Below, piece after piece: positions 48,291 to 58,369 of a stretch of DNA of 64,000 bases. The translations under genes and the position numbers were made by a program. The stretch is from Helicoverpa zea (taxonomy: Eukaryota; Arthropoda; Insecta; Lepidoptera; Noctuidae), in contig NC_061469.1 of assembly GCF_022581195.2 (NCBI RefSeq), positions 10,162,501 to 10,226,500 of the forward strand, given 5' to 3'. Under the pieces are notes generated by a model, which worked only from the letters and a program-made list of their open reading frames with translations, did not search any database and was not told the DNA's origin. Each line of letters begins with the position of its first letter. The first letter of the stretch is position 1.

Positions 48291-48337
48291 GTATTGATGT
48301 CTTACTACGTCTTGTTCTAGTCCCGTGGATTTAAAAG
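48291..48337 (+). other. Candidate 47-bp non-coding internal exon
   Basis: A pyrimidine-rich acceptor (ATTTCAATTTTTTTCAG) ends at 48290, and AAAAG|GTAAGAAAT follows 47 bp later. All three forward frames contain a stop, so it cannot be a coding exon. It has one ATG with a short upstream ORF (MSYYVLF). It would suit a 5'UTR exon downstream of the first exon at 22085-22208. Confidence 0.35.
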
Positions 48338-49501
48338 GTAAGAAATATTTTTAAATAAACAGCAATTTATCAGAAATTGGCCGCCACTTATAGCACCAAT
48401 TACTCACCAAACTTATAAATCCCTTATTTCATTGACCCTACTTAACATCCTTTCGGGGATCTATAGGGATCGCAAACTATGTAGGTATCTGACACACAGG
48501 ATGCTGGATACTTCTATCAGTTAGCCAACATACTCCCACCATGGCTCATCCGGCTCAGGCTGATAAGGCCATTAATATTCCCCTTGAGTGAGGGAATCCT
48601 ATGGTTGCTTGTTACACGTTTATTTTTGAACTGATTTGGATGAAAATTGAGATAATGATAGCTTGATTCTTAGGTCCATGGGGTATTTTTTATCTAACTG
48701 CTAAGAGTAGTAGTTACTGCACAAAACGAGAGAAACCACGGGCAGTATAGCTACTCATAAAAAGTTACCAGTATTTTGAACGACAGCGAGCATGGAACCA
48801 CACATGTATCATTTCTGCTCCAATTCCGAAACACAATGTTATCGCGCATGCGCGCCGCTGTCGTCAAAGGATGCGTACGCGCACCGATTATGGTTATTGA
48901 ACTCGCACTTTATGTATTTATTGCTCTTTCCTACTGCTGTTTGATTTTTGATAAGGTGCCTGTCGTAAGCGAAATTAATGCAATTTTTGTTCTTAAAATT
49001 ATTTTGATTAAATATGCCATTGATGGTCAAATTTCCAGATATCAAAATCGATGATAAATAGACAGACAAAAATCTTGTCAAAAATCTTGTGAAAAGCAAT
49101 TTCACGGAAATGCAAAACAAATATACAGCCCACGTTAACGGAGCACCTGCTTAAAACTAGATCAATACGTCTGTAGCAAAACAATCAGTCCCTGTTTACA
49201 TAGAAAATCTTCGTCAGTACCGACCTACGTCAGCCCTTGTACTCTGGTTGTGGTCTGGTTGTTTCTCCCCAGTGGATCTCGTCAAAACAAAAACATACTA
49301 CTGATGCGTCAGAGGTGAAAATGACTATATTTTTAGACATTGACATATATTCTAGCGATAGACAAGAACATCCATACAAATAATTTACCCGCTATGTCGT
49401 CTGTTGACATTTCGTTGACGTATTGTGACATGTAGTCATCCTCATTGATGTTATATAATTGCAGAAGTGTCGCTCGTATTTTGCCTACATTTTTCATTAC
49501 T

Positions 49502-49593
49502 CAAAAAGTTTATATCTAAGTGAATTCAAAATCATGTAATATATCAAAAAGTTTATTTATATCTAATTGAATGCAAAATCATGTAATATATTA
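49502..49593 (+). repeat. Short tandem duplication of about 45-50 bp
   Basis: CAAAAAGTTTAT, ATCTAA(G/T)TGAAT, CAAAATCATGTAATATAT occur twice in a row, with a small insertion in the second unit. It is AT-rich and non-coding. Confidence 0.8.
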
Positions 49594-50584
49594 AAACCAG
49601 GAACTTATTTTTAGGGTTTTTAATATTAATTACGATGTTTTTTTTCTTAAGAGGGCTATCACAAATTTTCGCGAATTTATATAATTATTTTTTCTTGAAA
49701 GTAAGAACATACCATGGCAAAGTGAAGTCTGTTTTCATTGATATTTTACCTACTGCTAGTTTTATGGCACATCTGTTTCGGCACGATTTTCTTAATCCAT
49801 AATTCAAGATGGCGGGCGGGAACAAATTAATGCATATTTGTAAAATTGAATTGTAAATGAAAAGTATGATATACAAGCGTTGTAATAGCATGAACAGCGT
49901 GTAATTTTACTAACTTGACTCTCGAATAGTTTATATGTGTAAGTTTATACCTTGATATGTATTTTCTATTTTATAATTGTAGTTTCATAGACATCCATCT
50001 GACGCAGGTGTCAAAATCGCTCTGATTTGCCATTTTGGGCACTGCATAGTCTGCAGTGCAGTTCAGTGTGGTAAGCTTTTTGTTCGGAACGTTCTATCTA
50101 GTACGTATATAGTACATATATATCGATGTTTTTAGACGACCTTCCAGATATGGGTTGAAAGAAACCGACAATCATGAACGTATGGCCAAAAATAAATCGT
50201 AAATCTGTTATTGGTAAAAGGCAGTAATATTGAATTTGGTTTTGCGAATGACGTTTTGTATTTGTACGTGTTATTATGTTACAATGCATACCTAAAAAGT
50301 GTAAAAATATGACTCACTATTGATATTTTTAATCATAGTTGTAATCAATTGTAATCTGGTTCTGTTTATTTAGGTTTTACCCTAATTTCTAAATCTAAAC
50401 CAGGATTGCCTCCCAAAATAATGTGTTCCAACAATTCAAAAGTTCAAAAATTTTATAAGTAAGTAATAAGTAGTAGTATAGTAGTCTATAACATGTGTAG
50501 TGTCAATCGGATTAGAGTACCTACCTTCCTACTAGTCTGACGACTATCGAGCTAATTCACTATTTCTCATATATATTGCTAAAC

Positions 50585-50705
50585 GAACTTAATTTAATTA
50601 GTTGGGGAGGTCAGATAGGCAGTCGCTCCTTGTAAAACATTGGTATTCAGCTGAATTCGGTTGGGAAAAAGGTAACGCAGATGAAGATGAACTTAATTTA
50701 ATTAG
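50585..50705 (+). mobile_element. Truncated retroposon with perfect 17-bp target duplication
   Basis: GAACTTAATTTAATTAG occurs at 50585-50601 and again at 50689-50705, enclosing an 87-bp insert. The insert begins TTGGGGAGGTCAGATAGGCA, contains AGTCGCTCCTTGTAAAACAT, and ends GCAGATGAAGAT. It is the shared SINE/LINE tail, with about 25 bases around the usual GACTGGAAGCCGACC block missing. The long duplication shows target-primed reverse transcription; its perfect state suggests a fairly young insertion. Confidence 0.85.
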
Positions 50706-51469
50706 GTACAAACACACCTCATTACACGCGAAGTAGGTCACAGATTAAAAACACATTGGTAATCTGTGGTGATACAGATAAAATATAATTTATAATCCGC
50801 GCCCATAGATATTTAACGCGCCAATTGATCCGATGATATTGGCACTTGTAAACTATAATCTATACAGCACGCTATATTGATAGCTCAGATATTGCTATTA
50901 ATATGTTCATATCACGTGTTTAATCACGTATTTTGACTTGTTTTAATATTTAAACAGCTGTTTTTAATTAAATGTTACATTTAGCAGCGAGACACGGATT
51001 GGCAGTCTCCGGTTTTTAGGTTGTCTGTGGTTGTATTTTAGGTATAAACGGCATAGATTAATGGTAGACTAACAGCCAGATGCGATATAATGAAATAATA
51101 TACCTATCTATTGCTAGTCTTAATATTGTTTTTCACACGAATTGTTTGCACTTTAGCCGTAGCTGTGTCAACTATTCAACTATTCATCTGAAAACATACA
51201 ATTGCTATTGAAAACATTTTGTATTCCAACTGCCTTTCATCTTTCATCTGATAGAAATGTTATTCAAACAAAAAATATTATAATCGTGGGTTTTTCCCAC
51301 GACACTTTGTTATAAAAATATTTACTTATATTCATTTGATCCTATTGATGAAGTTTATAGTTGGTTCCCATGCAGTGTCAACTAGTCAAAATAATTTATA
51401 AGTGTAAAAATTTCTAAACTTACACCCTTTTGCTTTAAAACCTCATGTTTGTAATCTGTGCCCCCGGTT

Positions 51470-51600
51470 TTGTGTCACAGTCACAGTTTCATTTTTGGCC
51501 TAAGCAGAAAAAATCGCATCCAAATTGGTTAATCCGTTCAAGAGCTACGGTGCCACATACAGACGGACATAGCGATCCAACTTATAGCGTCGGGGTAACT
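51470..51600 (+). repeat. Interspersed repeat end, related to 22860-23105
   Basis: GCATCCAAATTGGTTAATCC, GTTCAAGAGCTACGGTGCCA and ATAGCGTCGGGG occur in the same order as in 22990-23100. The family is unknown. Confidence 0.55.
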
Positions 51601-53995
51601 AAGAAGTAACTAAGAACTGTAACTAAGAACTGTAACTAAGAAGAAGCTATTTTTAAGGGATTCTTAAAAGATTGCGAAGTGCAGTTTCTTTGTGATATCG
51701 ATTATTTTATTATGTCATATAGTGTTGCCAGCAATAATCCAGTTACAGTGCATTTGCAAGGTTTTACTACTCGGGTTTAAGGTATCTAGGGTTATACTTC
51801 ATATTCTTGTTATTCAATTCATTTAGGTATTTACAGATATTCCAATAAACGTACCACAGTGACAGGTTATCCGAAAAATACCTATAATAAAAAATATTTC
51901 ATTGGTTTTATTTTACTGCCATCGAGCAAATTAAACAATTAGTTCTATAATTGTATTAAATGGCGCTAATCTTTGCAGAAAGCTAATTAAATTACTGCGA
52001 CATAACTAAAGGTTTTTATAACTCAAATAAATTAATTAAGTAGGTAATTTAGTAGGCTTTTCATACTACAATAATTTTATGACTACGTAAATTAACTATT
52101 AGGCAGTACGTACTTATTAAACCCAAGGCTAGCTAATTTAATAATTGTTAGATACCCTTAAAGGTTAATATTGTGTTTGTGATGGTCTTTTTCATGCAAA
52201 AATCTATTAATATAATATTCATAAAATATTGATAAAACATCCATACATCGGAATATCGGATGTGTCGTTCATAATCACATTAAATGAAATGCGTTAATGT
52301 ACTCGTTAATATATGTCGATTAACACAAAGACAAAAGAAAAATACGTAAAAATAAAAAAAAATGAATCTTTCGAACAAAGTAAATAGAATAAAAATGTGC
52401 GAAAATTAGAACACCATATAAAAGTCAGTCATTATAAACAACTGAAATTCTCCCTTGAAAACTGACAGCTGTCAACTGATCTAAACATTCGATACTCCTA
52501 ACTTTATCTCTGCCTTACACATGATGTTGTAAATCATAAAAACGAAAAATGACTCCTGTGGTTAAACCACTGAATGGATTAGGTTATTTTTTTTACAATT
52601 CGCCATAGAATGTCATAAAGTATATGCGATAGGATTTAATGTGATTGTGAACGACACACCCTGTATAATATTTAAGTACTTTTCACCCGGGTGCGCAAAA
52701 TGCTTATTTCAGGACACAGGTAAAACCACGGTAGAGTAATCGGTGAATAACATTTTTACGGTCAAGTGTGGTCAAAATTGATTTGTTTATCGACACAAAT
52801 ACCAAATAGGTACAGAACTGCTAATGATTGCTAATAAGTTAAACAAAGATGCAGTAGGTAAGTGTGAACACTAATTGAAACCACGCTTGGCATAGATGTT
52901 GTGGATTGATTTTAGGGCACAAGAGTGTTTTTGAACTAAATTACTTACCTATTTTATGCTATGTTAGGGTCGGTTCATACCTGACGGAAAATGCGTCGAG
53001 CGTATCGTAAATGTATGATTGACGTACTAACGCATCATCGGTTAGGTGTGAATGATTGAATGTTATCGTATATTTGTCTGTTTTGGCGTTACGCGACCGA
53101 AAATACGCGACGTATGTTCCGTCAGATATGGTTTTCTTACTGCTTAGAAGGTTTGTGCGTTGGGTACTTAAACATGTACCTACTTATGCTCGTACATTAC
53201 CTACTTAAGCACAAAAATATGACTCTTTTTCCACTAAACTGAAACTAAATAAGAAGGTGAGCTTGTAAATGTAATTAATACGTATCTATATTTTCTTGAG
53301 GTTTGGAAATTCAAATGAAAAGTTTTCAGGATGCGGAGTAACGCTGCAGGCAACACCTATAGCTAAACAATCAAACATTTTCAGTAAACTAACAAATTCT
53401 TCTTTACAGACACGCTCGTAAATCTTCGCATAATAAACTAAGAACACGCTCAAAGAAAGTGAAAAAGTATTATAAGGAAAAATCTCATGTAACAGTAGTA
53501 ATTACATCAAAACGTGACGTGTAATCAGAGGCATGTAATTAGTGCCAAATTATCGCTAGTTACGATATATTAAGCGAATATTTTTAATTAGTTGAAAATG
53601 AAAGTCGGTTGCTATTGGGATGCTAACTGTCTTTATACGGCTGAGCTATAAAAATGTCCGTTATATGTGTCTCTCTAGATTTTGAAATATGGTAGCGAGA
53701 TATAGTGAAAATCGAGATGATTTGACAATCAAAGCTATCTGACAGTTTTTACTTGCAGTTTTGTAACTTTTCTCTGATTTCTCTGAAAACACTGAACCGA
53801 TTTCGATCTAAGTAGGTTTGTACCTATTATCAAACAAGAGTTTTATTTTACTAAGCCAATGAATATGCAAGCTAAAACTTGCCGCAAATTAAATAAGTAA
53901 TTTATGCAAAAATCTATTTTTATTACCAAACTCGATTTTGTTGGTGCATCGATATGCACATCGGCTTTGTTAGCACATACATAAATTATGCAACA
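51601..53995. other. AT-rich region without a recognised gene
   Basis: Apart from a short tandem of AACTAAGAA at 51597-51645 nothing stands out. No exon is supported. Confidence 0.45.
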
Positions 53996-54155
53996 TCTAT
54001 ACTAATATTATAAAGCTGAAGAGTTTGTTTGTTTGTTTGAAAATTTCTTTCAGTGTTAGATAGCCCATTTATCGAGGAAGGCTATAGGCTACTTTTTATC
54101 CCGGTACGGGAAGTAGTTCCCACGGGATGCGGGTGAAACCGCTGGCAGAAGCTAG
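53996..54155 (+). mobile_element. Helitron-like (Lep1-type) element, 160 bp
   Basis: It begins TCTATACTAATATTATAAAG after an A and ends GGCAGAAGCTAG before a T, meeting the Helitron rule for both termini and insertion between A and T. Internal GGCTATAGGCTACTTTTTAT and GGGAAGTAGTTCCCACGGGA fit the family. It is the cleanest short copy in the window and encodes nothing. Confidence 0.8.
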
Positions 54156-54567
54156 TAATTAATATACAGTGCAACTCCACTAAAAAAACAGATGGTTATA
54201 CATATATGTATGTATACAATTAGGTATATCAGCTATCACATATCAAGATGTCCTCGCCCCTGAATGATACATAGACATGCCTATGTATATTACTACATAG
54301 GTAACAATAACATATCATGTTTCACTATAGTACTTATATATTTATGTACATAAATATGGTCATTTTATTTATACACAGGCGGTTGCTCTGGTTACATCAT
54401 CTGTTATTGGTTGTACTACTATGTCCATATGCATGGACATTGTTCAAAATATGCCATGACATCATTCCTATAAAGGTCATTTAGAGTAACTGGCAATATG
54501 AGGGATTGCCAGTTACCTACTCTTATGAGAGTTCATAGATTGATATATTTTCGTAGCGTATCCATCC

Positions 54568-54714
54568 TCAGAGCCTTTTTTCCCAACTGTTATGTTAGGT
54601 TACCATTAGTTACTGTTATGTTAGGGTCGGCTTCCAGTCTAACCGGATGTAGCTGAGCACCTACCAGTACTTTACAAGGAGTGACTGCCCTATCTGACCC
54701 CCTCAACCCAGTTA
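54568..54714 (-). mobile_element. Retroposon 3' tail fragment, minus strand
   Basis: Minus-strand order: GAGGGGGTCAGATAGGGCAG, TCACTCCTTGTAAAGTACTG, GACTGGAAGCCGACCCTAAC, AACAGTTGGGAAAAAAGGC. This is the shared tail, with an extra 23-bp stretch repeating ATGTTA near its end. Confidence 0.6.
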
Positions 54715-56137
54715 ATAATTTTCGTAGCATAAAAAAGTATATAAGTACAGTATAGTGGAAGATCTTTAGCCAATTCAAGTATAATGACAAAATTAGTAAA
54801 TCAAATTCAGCCCGTAATTTATCATCATCAAATGATGCAGCATAGCTATTAATGGCCCTAATTTTAACCAATAGGGTTATTGTAAAGGCGTAACGTTAAT
54901 CTTGTCGTTTGAAAATGGAACATTCCTATTGGTGGAAATTAGACGTATTTCTTGTAAGCGTCTAGTGGAACCACAGTTTAACGCCCCCAAACACTACAAA
55001 ACAGTAAATATTTAACCGTTTTCACTAGTTTAACAGAGAAAGCGTTTAGATATAGCATTGCTTAGTACTGCTAAACTTGCCACCTGGCTTTCTTCACACT
55101 TCGTTAAAGTGATAGCTTGAGATTCTGTTCGAATTTAACGCTTAAAACCTAAACGAATTTTTGTCTGACTATCTGTCATTATTAGGGCAAATCGAATAAT
55201 AATCAAATATTCTCTAATCTTTGAAATATTTATTTTCCTACAGCTGTTTATGAGCTGCTTATTTAAACAAAACACGTGCGTCGATACTTACAAGTACGTA
55301 ATTAATTTAAAACAATATTTGTCGAGAAAACGTGCCGAACTTTTGTGATTGTTCAAATTGAGCAGGCTGTAAAAACTACATAATCTATCTAAATCGGTTT
55401 ACCGTCGACCGACGCAAAAATCACAAAAATGCATTATGTTATCTTAATTATGTAAACAAAAATAGGTTATCGCCCAAAACCGATGTTAAAAGCCGATCGC
55501 TTGGCCGATAGGTTGAGGAAAAATGTGCGCGATGTTTCAACATCCGAAAATTACTGTAAGTGGCAACTTTCTCCATCGTTTGAAGGACAAAATAGTATTG
55601 TTTACATTTGTCTTTAGAGTGTCTAAGGCGTGCTACACACCCACCGACCTGTCAACGCAACGAGTCGGCAACCTCATTTGGTAATTTGTAGTGACATTAA
55701 AAGCTGATCTAATCAATTGATTTTTATCAGAAGAACTAGATAGATGTTTTTTAGCGATTATGTGTAGCTTGAAACCTTGCAGTTTTCACAACCGTAGCTC
55801 ACGTACTGCCAGCACGTTGGCTAATCAAATCGTTTAGCCATGAATCTGTTCCGCTGTGTCGTCGTGAACTTCCGTCCTATATTGGCTAATTGCGTGCTGT
55901 TGCAATTTGGGGCTTCCGTCAATTATTTTAGTGCGGTCAAACGGTGGAAATGGGGCCTTGATTTTACCGTGTAAAATGCTGAATTGGCCCACTAACGTTT
56001 ATTTCATAGGTACTAAGTATGCATTGGTCCAGTATTGCATCGGTTCACGGGTCGCGGCGCGCGGCTGAGATATAGCAAGTCCAGTATTTTTTTAATATAC
56101 AAAATATAACGTACAACGTTACAGTATAAATGTATAT
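54715..56137. other. AT-rich region without a recognised gene
   Basis: No exon, repeat family or RNA gene is recognised. Confidence 0.45.
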
Positions 56138-56399
56138 GTTATGGACCAAGTGATAAATTGGGCAGTATACATAATGCCCGGTCATTATGAAAAATGCCCA
56201 ATATGAGAGTGCAATTTGATAATAATTATTCAAATGATCAAATTGACCGGGCACTATACATATTGCCCGTGATCTTTTGGGCAAAGTAATACATACATAA
56301 TTATTAAACGGTTTTATTTAGCTCACCCCGTTTGCTTTTTTTTTATTTATTATTTATTCTTAGGTCAAATTTAGTAATTAAAATTTTAATACCTTCCTG

Positions 56400-56576
56400 T
56401 TGTCAGAATGATCTGAAATTTGGTACATACCTTTAATTCTGATGACAATACAATATAGTAATATCAGTAACATTGTAAATCCAAGATGGCCACCGGCACA
56501 AAATGGCGGATTACATATTTTTCCACAACCCCCTCAATATGGGTGTCAAATGAAAGGGCTACATAAGTAGAATACT
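56400..56576 (+). repeat. Interspersed repeat with ATCCAAGATGGCCACCGG
   Basis: GATCTGAAATTTGGTACATA, AATCCAAGATGGCCACCGGC, AAAATGGCGGATTACATA and GTCAAATGAAAGGGCTACAT resemble a widespread lepidopteran repeat. It may be an internal part of the surrounding inverted-repeat element. Confidence 0.4.
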
Positions 56577-56745
56577 GTCAGCAACCCCAGCGGGGCCCAA
56601 CAGGGCCAAGGCCTGCCTGGGCTGCGGGATTGTTCGAAAGATTTACCGTGGCCCTGGTACATAAACGACGGAACACAACGCTTTTTAGTTAGTGAGAGTC
56701 TGGCACTCCCTCACCGCTTCTAGAACACTCGATACGAACCAATGG
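56577..56745 (+). mobile_element. R1/jockey-type LINE 3' tail, copy 2
   Basis: CAGCAACCCCAGCGGGGCCC, AACAGGGCCAAGGCCTGCC, GCGGGATTGTTCGAAAGA, CCTGGTACATAAACG and GAGAGTCTGGCACTCCCTCA match, in order, the 3' part of the LINE at 16060-16600 and the copy at 58134-58290. No coding part remains. Confidence 0.65.
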
Positions 56746-57534
56746 GCGCTGCGGTAGCTAGTATTGTCGTTCGGATATCATCACCAGAGACTCAATTGGG
56801 TTATTATAAATATGAAAATGATCGAAATAAAGTTTTAAGTTGCGGGAAAAATAACTTATGTATTTAATTTATTATTGAATAAATATTTGCATTGAAAAAA
56901 AGAGACATTGACGCTTCACCAATATAATTAAATTTAAAACAAAAAATTTACAAAATATCTTTGTTTTATAGAAATGACTTATTATTACAAAACAGAATAA
57001 ACTAAAGTTTAAGCAATCAGACTCATTATTTGGCATAATTAACATCTTTTAATAAAAGTTAAATTAAAATACAATTAAAATAGAACATAAAAATGACGGT
57101 CTCTGATTGGTCAAAGCGTGTCACGCCATGCGTACATCCCTCCCCGAACCCCTACCGCGTAAAATATAGCTTTATTATCAAATTGCCCAACTGTCATGTA
57201 GCAATATAATAATGCCCGTGCAATGTGATAAATAATGAAGTTAAGATAGTTATTAATCACTTGGCCCGATAAAGCTAGACATTATTCATAATGCTCGGGC
57301 ATCCTTACTAATATTATAAATCGGAAAGTGAGTTTGTTTGTTTGTTCCGCTTTCACGCCGTAACTACTGAACCGATTGCTTTGAAATTTTGCAGACGTAA
57401 AGTTAGAAGTCCGGATTAAATAATAGGGTACTTTTTATCCCGAAAAAAATAGATATTCCCGAGGGAAAACAAAAATATTGTTTGCTTGATGGATGGATTG
57501 TAGATGGCGCTGTGTGTCGTTTAAAACAAGGTAA

Positions 57535-57806
57535 TATATTGCAAACGAATATAAACATGTAAATTTAGAAGCTAAATGATACGATAATGAATCCCCGAAA
57601 ATGAGGAATTCCCGAGGGATGATGTACAATTTGTTTAATCGTCTAAACTGTTTTTTTTTACATCTACTTATATATTGCAAACGAATATGAACATATAAAT
57701 TTAGAAGCTAAATGATACGATAATGAATCCTCGAAAATGAGGAATTCCCGAGGGATGACGTACGATTTGTTTTATCGTCTTAACTGTTTTTTTTACATCT
57801 ACTTAT
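57535..57806 (+). repeat. 136-bp tandem duplication inside the Helitron
   Basis: Two adjoining units starting TATATTGCAAACGAATAT (57535 and 57671) share AAATTTAGAAGCTAAATGAT, AATGAGGAATTCCCGAGGGA and TTTTTTACATCTACTTAT. They differ at only about ten positions. Confidence 0.9.
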
Positions 57807-57899
57807 CCTGAATTAACTATAATTCAACGAATTACTAATTGGTATAAGTATTAGTTAAGTTATTTCGTTCTTGAGGTATGCGATAGATGGCGCTGGGTG

Positions 57900-58020
57900 T
57901 TTTTAAAACGTGGTAACGATGTGTTTTTAAAATACATAAGAAGTGGAATGATAGCTTTTTAAAACGTGGTGACGTTGTTTTTTTTAAGATACGTAAGAAG
58001 TGCAATGATATCTCGCGCTT
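57900..58020 (+). repeat. Short tandem repeat inside the Helitron, about 55-bp units
   Basis: TTTTTAAAACGTGGTAACG and TTTTTAAAACGTGGTGACG each precede a T run, AAGATACGTAAGAAGTG-type sequence and AATGATA. Two units are visible. Confidence 0.65.
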
Positions 58021-58133
58021 TAACCTGTAGCTCATTGTTCAATCGCGAGCTTCCCGATAGCTCGATAGATGGCGTTGTGCTTTTCTGTATCGTGGTGTTA
58101 AGGTTCGCCGCGAATTAGTCTGTTTTGAAATCA

Positions 58134-58290
58134 GTGGGGCCCAGTAGCGCCAGGGCCAGCCGCGGCTGCGGGTTGTTCGAAAGAGGTACCGCGGCCCTGG
58201 TATATAAAAGGCCTAGGACGGAACACGACGATTTTAGTCAGTAAGAGTTTGACACTCCCTCACCGCTGCTAACCCACAGCGGGAGGGGTG
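58134..58290 (+). mobile_element. R1/jockey-type LINE 3' tail, copy 3, inside the Helitron
   Basis: GGGGCCCAGTAGCGCCAGGG, GGCTGCGGGTTGTTCGAAAG, GGCCCTGGTATATAAAAGG and GACACTCCCTCACCGCTGC are shared with 56577-56745 and with the minus-strand LINE at 16060-16600. A CCACAGCGGGAGGGG end follows. Confidence 0.65.
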
Positions 58291-58369
58291 AACCGAATTC
58301 CACGCGGGCGAAGCCGCGGGCGGAAAGCTAGTTATTTATAATGCCCGAATTAATCACATGGTCCATAAC

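Larger units (their letters stand above)
57302..58331 (+). mobile_element. Non-autonomous Helitron, 1030 bp
   Basis: It starts TCCTTACTAATATTATAAAT after an A and ends GCGGGCGGAAAGCTAG before a T. Near the left end are GTTTGTTTGTTTGTTCCGC, TACTGAACCGATTGCTTTGA and GGGTACTTTTTATCCCG; near the right end are CACGCGGGCGAAGCCGCGGG. The interior has two tandem duplications and a LINE tail but no helicase frame, so it depended on an autonomous relative. The flanks rejoin to give an uninterrupted end of the surrounding inverted-repeat element. Confidence 0.8.
56138..58369. mobile_element. 2.2-kb inverted-repeat element containing a Helitron
   Basis: The left end GTTATGGACCAAGTGATAAA and the reverse complement of the right end, GTTATGGACCATGTGATTAA, pair over about 28 bp and continue into TTGGGCA/TCGGGCAT. 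The pairing extends outwards to GTATAT on both sides, so the true boundary, possibly with an ATAT duplication, is uncertain. TGCCCG/CGGGCA motifs recur near both ends (56190-56280 and 57180-57300), as subterminal repeats. No transposase frame is present. A 1030-bp Helitron sits close to the right end and a LINE tail sits in the middle. Confidence 0.75.

Noticed and set aside
56045..56284. 79-codon minus-strand frame
   Set aside because: It overlaps the inverted-repeat end and TGCCCG repeats of a transposon and has no coding signature.
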